From Bacteroidota bacterium (lineage in GTDB: Bacteria > Bacteroidota > Bacteroidia > B-17B0 > Aurantibacillaceae): a stretch of DNA of 64,000 nt. Positions 28,870-36,711 of the stretch are shown in pieces. A program made the translations under genes and the position numbers. The stretch spans positions 1 through 64,000 of the forward strand of contig JAIUNM010000001.1 of NCBI GenBank assembly GCA_020162035.1, in the 5' to 3' direction. Within the stretch, counting starts at the first letter, position 1, and each line of letters starts with the position of its first letter. Under the pieces are notes generated by a model, which worked only from the letters and a program-made list of their open reading frames with translations, was not told the DNA's origin and searched no databases.

Positions 28870-31797
28870 ATGAAACATTTAGCTGCAATTGGATTAATAT
28901 TCGCTTCAACCATTAGTTTTTCTCAAACAAAAAAAGCAACTACAGTTGATGCAAAAACACCAGCTTTAAAGTATGAAGTTGCTAAAAACGATCCTTTAAA
29001 TACTAGAATTTATACTTTAAAAAATGGAATGAAAGTGTATTTATCTGTTTATAAAAATGCACCAAGAATTCAAACCTATATTGCAGTAAGAGCAGGGAGT
29101 AAAAATGACCCGGCAAACGCAACAGGTCTTGCACATTATTTAGAGCATATGGTATTTAAAGGAACTGATGCATATGGCACAAAAGACTTTAAAAAGGAAA
29201 GCATAGAAATTAAAAAAATTGAAAACCTTTACGAAGTATATAGAGCAACTAAAGATGAAGCAAAGCGTAAACAAATTTACCATCAAATTGATAGTATAAG
29301 TGGAGTTGCGGCTAAATATGCCATAGCAAATGAATACGATAAAATGCTTGCAGGTATTGGCGCTGATGGAACCAATGCATTTACCTTTTTTGATCAAACG
29401 GTTTATGTAAATGACATACCAAGCAATCAAATAAATAATTTTTTAAAAATAGAAGCTGAACGTTTTAGAAAACCAATATTAAGATTATTTCATACTGAAT
29501 TAGAAGCTGTTTATGAAGAAAAAAACAGAGGTTTAGATAGCGATGGAGACAAAGTATTTGAAGCAATAATGGCTAGCTTATATAAAAATCATACTTACGG
29601 AACACAAACTACAATAGGTACAATAGACCATTTAAAAAACCCAAGTATGGTAGAAATAAATAAGTTTTACAACACTTATTATAAACCAAACAATATGGCC
29701 TTAGTAATGAGTGGCGATTTTGACCCCGACCAAGTTGCAAAAGAAGCAGAAAAAACTTTAGGAAAACTTGTTCAAAAACCAGTACCCACATTTACTTTTC
29801 AACCAGAAAGCCCAATTACATCAAAAATTATTAAAAACGTTGTTGGCCCAGATCCAAGTAGTGTAAACATAGCATGGAGGGTTTCAGGATACGGCACAAA
29901 AGATGCAGACATTAGTGATGTTGTTAGTTCTATTTTATATAATAATGTTGCAGGTTTATTAGATTTAAATTTAAATCAAGCTCAAAAAGTATTATCGTCT
30001 AATGTTTTAAATTTAATATTAAAAGATCATGGCATAATTGGTATTTCTGGTGAACCAAAAGAAGGTCAAAAATTAGAAGATGTTGAAAAATTAATTTTAG
30101 AACAAATTGCTTTATTACGCAAAGGAGAATTTGCTGATTGGTTATTAGACGCTGTAAAAACAGAAATAAAATTAAGCAGCACCAAAGAATTAGAATCTAA
30201 CAATTCTAGAGGCATGAAAATGGTTGATGCTTTTATAAATAATCAAAAATGGCAATCAGAAGTTGATTACCTAGAAAGAATAAATAAAATTACAAAACAA
30301 GATATAATTGCATTTGCAAATAAATATTTAGGTGATAATAATTATTGTGTAGTATATAAAAATATAGGCGAAGATACATCAATTCAAAAAGTTGAAAAAC
30401 CAAGTATTACACCTGTAGAAGTTGATAGAGATAATGCATCACCTTTTGTACAAACTGTAATGACCAACAGTGTAAATAATATACAGCCCGTTTTTTTAGA
30501 TTTTGAAAAAGACATAGTAAAATCAACTATTAAATCTAACATACCTATTTACTATGTAAACAATAAAGAAAATAAATTATTTAATCTTTATTACAAATTT
30601 GACATGGGTAACAACAATGATAAATTGTTACCAATTGTTGCTAAATATTTTGATTACTTAGGCACAACAGACATGACTCCTGCTCAAGTTAAACAAGAAA
30701 TGTATAAACTTGGAACATCTTTAAATGTTTATATAGATGATGAAAATGTTTGGGTAAGTGTAAATGGTATTGAAGAAAATTTTTACAAAACTGTACAATT
30801 ATTTGAAAAATTATTTACAAATCCGGTAATTGATAAGACAACACTTACAAATGTAATTGCTGATTATAAAAAATCAAGAAATGATGAAAAATTACAAAAA
30901 AGAATTGTAATGCAAGGTTTAACGCAATATGCAAGGTTTGGTCCAAGCAATCCTTTTTCTAATAAATTTACAGATGAAGAATTAGATAAAATAACGGTAG
31001 ATGATATTAAGTATAAAATTTTATTACTATTATCTTACCAACACAGCGTTTTATTTTATGGTCCTCAAAAAATAGATGATGTTAAAATGACATTAAATTC
31101 ATATCATACAGTACCTGACCAATTAAAACCAGTGCCTGCACCAAAAGAGTTTATTTTAAAAACTTTACAAAATGAAGTTTACACTACAGATTTTGACATG
31201 AAACAAGCTGAAATAGTATTTTTAAGTAATGGTAAAGATTATAACGTAAATGATGTGCCAGTAACAAAATTATACAATGCATATTTTGGAGATGGAATGA
31301 GTGGTGTTGTATTTCAAGATTTAAGAGAATCTAAAGCTCTAGCCTACTCATGTTATTCTCGTTTTAATTTACCAAATAAACTTACAAAAAAATCATTTAA
31401 TTATTCATACATAGGTTCGCAAGCTGATAAAATGGGCGATGCTCTTAAAGGTATGACAGATTTATTAAATAACATGCCTAAATCTGATGTTAGTTTTACA
31501 TCTGCAAAAGAAATGTTAAATGCTGAAATGAGTACACAAAGAATTACTAAAAGCGATATTTTATTTGCGTATTTAAGTGCAATGGATTTAGGATTAAATT
31601 ATGATATTAGAAAAACGGTATTTGACAAACTACCTAGTTTAAATTTTGACGAAATAAAAAAATTCCAAAACGAAACCATATCTAACAAACCTACAACAAT
31701 AGTTGTAGTTGCAAAAAAAGAAAACATAGACACTAAAGTGCTTGAAAAATATGGTACTATTAAGTTTGTTACTTTAAAAGAAATTTTTGGTTATTAA
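28870..31797 (+). CDS. two-domain M16 zinc peptidase, exported
   Basis: A 975-residue member of the pitrilysin/insulinase family with a signal peptide (cleavage near SFSQT). The inverted zinc motif HYLEH is intact at residues 89-93, and the distal zinc Glu lies in HTELEAVYEEKNRGLD. The insert between them, with SISGVAAKYAIANEYDKML, is typical of Bacteroidota M16 enzymes. A second peptidase-like half (about 520-975) contains the substrate-binding R/Y motif region in RESKALAYSCYSRF. It is expected to degrade peptides in the periplasm. The gene stands alone. Confidence 0.93.
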   Translation: MKHLAAIGLIFASTISFSQTKKATTVDAKTPALKYEVAKNDPLNTRIYTLKNGMKVYLSVYKNAPRIQTYIAVRAGSKNDPANATGLAHYLEHMVFKGTDAYGTKDFKKESIEIKKIENLYEVYRATKDEAKRKQIYHQIDSISGVAAKYAIANEYDKMLAGIGADGTNAFTFFDQTVYVNDIPSNQINNFLKIEAERFRKPILRLFHTELEAVYEEKNRGLDSDGDKVFEAIMASLYKNHTYGTQTTIGTIDHLKNPSMVEINKFYNTYYKPNNMALVMSGDFDPDQVAKEAEKTLGKLVQKPVPTFTFQPESPITSKIIKNVVGPDPSSVNIAWRVSGYGTKDADISDVVSSILYNNVAGLLDLNLNQAQKVLSSNVLNLILKDHGIIGISGEPKEGQKLEDVEKLILEQIALLRKGEFADWLLDAVKTEIKLSSTKELESNNSRGMKMVDAFINNQKWQSEVDYLERINKITKQDIIAFANKYLGDNNYCVVYKNIGEDTSIQKVEKPSITPVEVDRDNASPFVQTVMTNSVNNIQPVFLDFEKDIVKSTIKSNIPIYYVNNKENKLFNLYYKFDMGNNNDKLLPIVAKYFDYLGTTDMTPAQVKQEMYKLGTSLNVYIDDENVWVSVNGIEENFYKTVQLFEKLFTNPVIDKTTLTNVIADYKKSRNDEKLQKRIVMQGLTQYARFGPSNPFSNKFTDEELDKITVDDIKYKILLLLSYQHSVLFYGPQKIDDVKMTLNSYHTVPDQLKPVPAPKEFILKTLQNEVYTTDFDMKQAEIVFLSNGKDYNVNDVPVTKLYNAYFGDGMSGVVFQDLRESKALAYSCYSRFNLPNKLTKKSFNYSYIGSQADKMGDALKGMTDLLNNMPKSDVSFTSAKEMLNAEMSTQRITKSDILFAYLSAMDLGLNYDIRKTVFDKLPSLNFDEIKKFQNETISNKPTTIVVVAKKENIDTKVLEKYGTIKFVTLKEIFGY

Positions 31798-31799
31798 TT

Positions 31800-31807
31800 T
31801 ATTTTTG
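31800..31807 (+). promoter_or_regulatory. candidate -7 box for the proline dehydrogenase gene
   Basis: TATTTTTG matches TAnnTTTG and lies 16 bases before the ATG at 31,824, just after the stop of the M16 gene. No -33 TTTG is found at 19-21 bases. Confidence 0.35.
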
Positions 31808-31823
31808 CACTTTTTAATTACTC

Positions 31824-32981
31824 ATGATAAGTTTTGATAATACTGAAAACGCTTTTAAATCTAAAACAAATAAAAATTTAAAACAATCGTATTGGTTATT
31901 TAAATTAATAGGTAACCCAGCTTTAGTAAATTTTGGCGCAGCCTTTGGACCCCTATCACTAAAAATTGGATTTAAAGGGTTAATTAAAAACACCATTTTT
32001 AAACAATTTGTTGGCGGCGAAAGTATTTCAGATTGTGGTGTAGCAATAGAACAATTATCTAAATACAATATTGGTACAATATTAGATTATAGTGTTGAAG
32101 GAAAAGAAAGCGAAACAGATTTTGAAAACTGTTTTAACGAAACAATTAGAACAATTGAAAAAGCATACACTGATAAAAACATACCATTTTGCGTGTTTAA
32201 AGTTACAGGGCTTGCAAGGTTTGCATTACTAGAAAAAGTTAGTTCAAATCAAAATTTAACAGATTTAGAAAAAACTGAATGGCAAAATGTTGAAAGAAGA
32301 GTAAACAAAATTTGTGAAACTGCTGCTAATAAAAAGCAAGCTATTTTTATTGATGCCGAAGAAAGCTGGATACAACCTGCAATTGATGAATTAGCAAATA
32401 AGAATATGGCTAATTTTAATAAAGAAAATGTTATTGTTTACAATACTTACCAATTATACAGGCACGATAGATTAGCCTTTTTAAAACAAACTTTAAATAA
32501 TGCAATTAAAAATAATTACAAAGTAGGAGCTAAACTTGTAAGAGGTGCTTACATGGAAAAAGAAAGAAAAAGAGCAGTTGAAAAAAATTACTCCTCACCT
32601 ATTCAAATAAACAAACAAAACAGCGATAACGATTACAATGAAGCTTTAAATTTTTGCATAGAAAACATTAATAACATGGCTTTATGTGCAGGTACACATA
32701 ACGAAGAGAGTAGTTTACACCTAGTTAAATTAATGCAAACACACAACATAACATCAAACGATAAAAGAATATATTTTTCGCAACTTTATGGTATGAGTGA
32801 TCATATTAGTTACAATTTATCGTTAAGTAATTATAACGTTGCAAAATATGTACCTTATGGCCCAGTAAATGAAGTATTACCTTATTTAATTAGAAGAGCA
32901 CAAGAAAACACCAGTGTTAAAGGGCAAACCGGAAGAGAACTTAATTTAATTTTAAAAGAAAAAAAGAGAAGAGGAATTTAA
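31824..32981 (+). CDS. proline dehydrogenase
   Basis: A 385-residue FAD enzyme of the PRODH family, which oxidises proline to pyrroline-5-carboxylate. Family features in order: FKVTGLARFALLEK, IFIDAEESWIQPAIDEL, VYNTYQLYRHDRL, GAKLVRGAYMEKER, CAGTHNEES and the C-terminal FAD/substrate region YGMSDHISYNL, YVPYGPVNEVLPYLIRRAQEN. It is the monofunctional Bacteroidota form; the P5C dehydrogenase partner is not in the window. It ends five bases from the convergent maf gene. Confidence 0.95.
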   Translation: MISFDNTENAFKSKTNKNLKQSYWLFKLIGNPALVNFGAAFGPLSLKIGFKGLIKNTIFKQFVGGESISDCGVAIEQLSKYNIGTILDYSVEGKESETDFENCFNETIRTIEKAYTDKNIPFCVFKVTGLARFALLEKVSSNQNLTDLEKTEWQNVERRVNKICETAANKKQAIFIDAEESWIQPAIDELANKNMANFNKENVIVYNTYQLYRHDRLAFLKQTLNNAIKNNYKVGAKLVRGAYMEKERKRAVEKNYSSPIQINKQNSDNDYNEALNFCIENINNMALCAGTHNEESSLHLVKLMQTHNITSNDKRIYFSQLYGMSDHISYNLSLSNYNVAKYVPYGPVNEVLPYLIRRAQENTSVKGQTGRELNLILKEKKRRGI

Positions 32982-32986
32982 ATTAA

Positions 32987-33583
32987 TTAAAATTTAATTA
33001 ATTCTTCAAACAAGTCTTTTAATGGTAAACCCATTACATTATAAAAACTTCCTTCTATTTTATCAATACCTATGTAACCAATCCAATCTTGCACACCATA
33101 TCCTCCAGCTTTATCGTAAGGGCTAAAATTGGTTAAGTAATATTCAATTTCTTCGGGTTTTAATTTTTTAAAATAAACTTTACTCTCATCAAAAAAAGTA
33201 GTTTGTTTATTGGCACTTTTTAAGCAAACCGCAGTAAAAACCTGATGCATTTTCCCACTTAACGATTCTAACATTTTTTTTCCTTCGGCAAAATTAGCTG
33301 GTTTATTGTACACTTTGCCATCGCACCAAACAATAGTATCAGCAGTTATAAGAAGTTCATCTTCTTTAAGCTCATCTTTATATCCATCGGCTTTTTTTTC
33401 GGCAAGGTATAAACATATTTCTTGTTTTTCCAAATCGCTTGGCCATGTATCTTCATTTATATTAATTGGCTTATTCATAAACTCAAAACCTAAACCTTTT
33501 AATAACTCTTGTCTGCGTGGCGAAGCCGAACCTAAAATTAATTTATAAGGAAATTCTGCTATAATTGATTCTACTTTTTCCAT
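32987..33583 (-). CDS. Maf-like nucleoside triphosphate pyrophosphatase
   Basis: A 198-residue Maf-family protein. The signature LILGSASPRRQELLKGLGF is at residues 16-34, followed by ITADTIVWCDGKVYNKP (the catalytic Asp segment) and YDKAGGYGVQDW near residue 157. Maf proteins hydrolyse non-canonical or regular nucleoside triphosphates and can affect septation. It is separated from the upstream prenyltransferase gene by one base, an arrangement frequent in Bacteroidota. Confidence 0.93.
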   Translation of the reverse strand: MEKVESIIAEFPYKLILGSASPRRQELLKGLGFEFMNKPININEDTWPSDLEKQEICLYLAEKKADGYKDELKEDELLITADTIVWCDGKVYNKPANFAEGKKMLESLSGKMHQVFTAVCLKSANKQTTFFDESKVYFKKLKPEEIEYYLTNFSPYDKAGGYGVQDWIGYIGIDKIEGSFYNVMGLPLKDLFEELIKF

Positions 33584-33584
33584 T

Positions 33585-34562
33585 TTAATAATAATAAAAC
33601 ACTATGCTACTTAACAAACCAAATAGCATTACAAATTTAAGAATTAAGCTACTGTAATAATAATCTTTTGAATATTTTGCCTTTAGTAATTTGTACATCA
33701 ATACAATTAATGGGCATAAAAGTAATAATGCAATGTATAAATTCTGTACGGTTAACAATACAAGAGTTGCTTTAATAGAATTATAAATTATAAACAATAA
33801 AAAAACAATAATAAATAAAATTAAAAATAATGCTACCGTTTTACTAATTGGAATTCCTAAATTAATTGGCATTGTGTTACATCCTGTTGCTTTATCACCT
33901 TCAATATCTTCAATATCTTTAATAATTTCGCGTGTTAGTGTTGTGAAAAACGCAAATAAAGCAAAAATAAAAGTAGCCTTTAATGCACTTAAAAAAACCA
34001 GATAATTATTAAAAACAAAATTTGGATTTAATTTTTGCATTAAACCCATTTCAAAAATTAAGGGCATAAACACAACCGCAGCAGATAAAACAGAAACAAC
34101 ACAATTTCCAATTATTAACTGTCGTTTAAAATGTGTGCTATAAAACCATAACAAAACTGCTGCAAAAACATGAAAAAGTGCTAATCTTAAATAACCAATT
34201 TTTAATGCACAATAAATCCCAATTAATATACCAACTAAAGAAAGCGTAATGTGTAAAATAATTGCCCATCGTCTTTTTAAGATCTTATCCACCACAACAG
34301 TATCAGGATGATTAATTAAATCGGTTTTAACATCAAAATAATCGTTTATAATATAACCAGCTGCTGCAATTATAACAGTACTTAATACTATTAAACCAAA
34401 TAAATATTGATTAATTGCCAATTCAAAATCGTTTGATACTAAGATTTTACGTAAAATAAAATATCTAACTAAAAATAATGTTAAACCAATCATTATTAAA
34501 TTTCCTACCCTTATTAATTTTAAAAAGGCAAAAAACTTGTTATTTAATAATGATTTTAACAT
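33585..34562 (-). CDS. UbiA-family prenyltransferase (GGGP synthase-like)
   Basis: A 325-residue membrane protein with about nine hydrophobic helices. The two Asp-rich motifs of UbiA enzymes are present: NDYFDVKTDLINHPD (about residues 67-81) and IIKDIEDIEGDKATG (about 212-226). Bacteroidota homologues beside maf are usually annotated geranylgeranylglycerol-phosphate geranylgeranyltransferase. The substrate here cannot be read from the sequence, and a menaquinone or heme prenyltransferase is possible. It is probably co-transcribed with maf. Confidence 0.88.
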   Translation of the reverse strand: MLKSLLNNKFFAFLKLIRVGNLIMIGLTLFLVRYFILRKILVSNDFELAINQYLFGLIVLSTVIIAAAGYIINDYFDVKTDLINHPDTVVVDKILKRRWAIILHITLSLVGILIGIYCALKIGYLRLALFHVFAAVLLWFYSTHFKRQLIIGNCVVSVLSAAVVFMPLIFEMGLMQKLNPNFVFNNYLVFLSALKATFIFALFAFFTTLTREIIKDIEDIEGDKATGCNTMPINLGIPISKTVALFLILFIIVFLLFIIYNSIKATLVLLTVQNLYIALLLLCPLIVLMYKLLKAKYSKDYYYSSLILKFVMLFGLLSSIVFYYY

Positions 34563-34605
34563 GTTTATTATACGTTTATTAAATATGGAAATTAATGAAG
34601 TTAAA

Positions 34606-35073
34606 CTAATTCACAATTCTTAATGAGTTACCATTATATGAAGCACCATATCTCCTTAGAGGCCAAGTTGCAGGACCATTAATAACTTCGCCATCAAACA
34701 TTCGCCATTTTGACCCACTTATAGTGTCTTTTAAATCAAAATTGTTAGATTGAACTTTAACTCTTGCATAAGAATTATCTGGTAAATAACTTGAGGTACG
34801 TTCTAAAACAACAAACTCTTCATTACTTTTCCGATAAATTACAATACCGTTAACACCAACATTATTTACATACATCCAACCACCAATGCTTTGTATTGGA
34901 AAATAGGTAGGGTTATTAGGATAAATTACAAAATCGATAGGGACACTAGGAACAGGATTATTTGCTTGTTGCTGTGTTGGTTGTTTTTTTTTGCAAGCAT
35001 TAACACTTATTATTAAACAAAATAAAAAAGCAAGCTTAAAAACTAATTTTAAATATCTATTTTTGCTGTTCAA
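34606..35073 (-). CDS. lipoprotein with a Rieske-like fold lacking Fe-S ligands
   Basis: A 155-residue lipoprotein: signal segment FLFCLIISVNAC with lipidated Cys27, then a Pro/Gln spacer. Residues 45-153 follow the pattern of Rieske-like proteins seen in Bacteroidota: GGWMYV, NGIVIYRKSNEEFVVLER, and GSKWRMFDGEVINGPA followed by TWPLRRYGASYNGNSLRI. In functional relatives, as I recall them, Cys and His residues bind the cluster near the ER-TSSYL and KDTISGSKW positions. Here there is no Cys at all after Cys27, so no 2Fe-2S centre can form. The start is TTG at 35,073, with a stop codon immediately upstream. It diverges from the S41 peptidase gene. Confidence 0.68.
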   Translation of the reverse strand: MNSKNRYLKLVFKLAFLFCLIISVNACKKKQPTQQQANNPVPSVPIDFVIYPNNPTYFPIQSIGGWMYVNNVGVNGIVIYRKSNEEFVVLERTSSYLPDNSYARVKVQSNNFDLKDTISGSKWRMFDGEVINGPATWPLRRYGASYNGNSLRIVN

Positions 35074-35078
35074 TTAAA

Positions 35079-35110
35079 CAAATTTAAAGAAAAAAAGCAG
35101 TACTTGCAAT
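35079..35110 (-). promoter_or_regulatory. promoter of the Rieske-like lipoprotein gene
   Basis: On the minus strand, TAAATTTG (35,086-35,079) is preceded after 20 bases by ATTG (35,110-35,107), close to the Bacteroidota TTTG-N19/21-TAnnTTTG form. The -33 box lies inside the first codons of the divergent S41 peptidase gene, so the two 5' ends are only 30 bases apart. Confidence 0.5.
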
Positions 35111-36711
35111 TTTATAAAAAAGCATATTCACCAATTATATTTTCACTAATTCTAATTGTTGGTGTTTGCGTGGGTTATTTTTTTAAATTCAACTCTAATG
35201 ATTTTGTTAATGATAAAGCCACAAGTTCTAATGGTAAAATTTCGAGTATTCTTAATTACATAACTAACCATTATGTAGACACGATAAATACTAAACAATT
35301 AGAAGAAAAATCTATAACTTCAATATTAAAAAACCTAGACCCACACAGTGATTACATACCTGCAGCTGATTTTGAATTAGCAAACGAACCCTTAGAAGGC
35401 GAATTTGATGGTATTGGTATTGAGTTTAATATTATGAACGATAGCATAACTGTTATTAACCCAATAGTTGGAGGCCCATCAGAAAAAATTGGGTTAAAAG
35501 CAGGAGATAAAGTAATTAAAGTGAATAATAAAAAAGTTGCTGGCATAAAAATAACAAATAAGGAAGTATTTAAACTTTTAAGAGGGAAAAGTGGGACTGA
35601 TGTTAAGCTTAGTATTTACAGAAAAGGACAACAAAAATTAATTGATTTTAATATAACAAGAGGTAAAATTCCAATTTACAGTTTAGATGTTGCTTATATG
35701 TTAACTAACGACATTGGCTTTATTAAAATTAGCAGATTTGCCGAAACAACTTATGATGAATATATAGATGCTTTTAATAAATTATCTAAAAAAGGCATGA
35801 AAAAACTTATATTAGATTTAAGAGATAACGGAGGCGGATATTTAAACATTGCTGTAGATTTAGCAGATGAATTTTTAAGTAATGGCTTACAAATTGTTTA
35901 CACCGAGGGGTTGCATCAACGTAAAAAAATATATAATGCCACTACAAAAGGTGGATTTGAAAATAACCCTTTAGTTGTATTAATTGATGAAGGAAGCGCA
36001 AGCGCAAGCGAAATTGTAAGTGGAGCTTTACAAGATAACGACAGAGCTACAATTATTGGCCGAAGAAGTTTTGGTAAAGGATTAGTGCAAGACCAACTAA
36101 ACCTTACCGATGGAAGTGCTATAAGATTAACAATAGCTAGATATTACACACCAACTGGTAGATGCATTCAAAAACCATACGATAAAGGAAATGAAGCCTA
36201 TTTTGAAGAAGAATTTGACAGATATAACCATGGTGAGTTATATAATAAAGACAGTATTAAAATAGATAAATCAAAAAAATACACAACACCAAAAGGCAAA
36301 ATTGTTTACGGTGGTGGTGGCATTGTTCCCGATATTTTTATTGCAGCTGATTCAACTAAATACAATAAAAACATAAACATTTTAATGTACACGGGCAACA
36401 TTAATTCATTTACTTTTAATTATGCAGATGCAAATAGAAAATCTCTTATTACAAAATATCCTAATGCTTTATCTTTTATAAATAATTATAATGTAACCCA
36501 ACAAGAAATAAATGCTTTAAACACATTCATAAAAGATAAAAACATAAACCGAACATATTTATTAAGCGATAAGGGTTTGGCGGAATTATTAAAAGCATTT
36601 ATTGGTAGGGTATTATTTGATAAAGATGCTTATTACCCAATAATCAACAAAACAGATAGTGCAATTATTAAAGCGATTGACGTTTTAAATAAGCCCAATT
36701 TAAATAATTAA
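35104..36711 (+). CDS. S41 family C-terminal processing peptidase (CtpA type)
   Basis: A 535-residue membrane-anchored periplasmic protease. It has one N-terminal hydrophobic segment (about residues 10-28), a PDZ domain (about 85-185) and the S41 catalytic core with DEGSASASEIVSGA (nucleophile near Ser300) and RRSFGKGLVQ (general-base Lys325). A C-terminal extension of about 150 residues follows. It is the shorter CtpA class, in contrast to the Prc-type enzyme at 3,029. The start is TTG at 35,104: an in-frame stop lies 18 codons upstream with no ATG between, and this start gives a complete anchor segment. Confidence 0.92.
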   Translation: MQFYKKAYSPIIFSLILIVGVCVGYFFKFNSNDFVNDKATSSNGKISSILNYITNHYVDTINTKQLEEKSITSILKNLDPHSDYIPAADFELANEPLEGEFDGIGIEFNIMNDSITVINPIVGGPSEKIGLKAGDKVIKVNNKKVAGIKITNKEVFKLLRGKSGTDVKLSIYRKGQQKLIDFNITRGKIPIYSLDVAYMLTNDIGFIKISRFAETTYDEYIDAFNKLSKKGMKKLILDLRDNGGGYLNIAVDLADEFLSNGLQIVYTEGLHQRKKIYNATTKGGFENNPLVVLIDEGSASASEIVSGALQDNDRATIIGRRSFGKGLVQDQLNLTDGSAIRLTIARYYTPTGRCIQKPYDKGNEAYFEEEFDRYNHGELYNKDSIKIDKSKKYTTPKGKIVYGGGGIVPDIFIAADSTKYNKNINILMYTGNINSFTFNYADANRKSLITKYPNALSFINNYNVTQQEINALNTFIKDKNINRTYLLSDKGLAELLKAFIGRVLFDKDAYYPIINKTDSAIIKAIDVLNKPNLNN

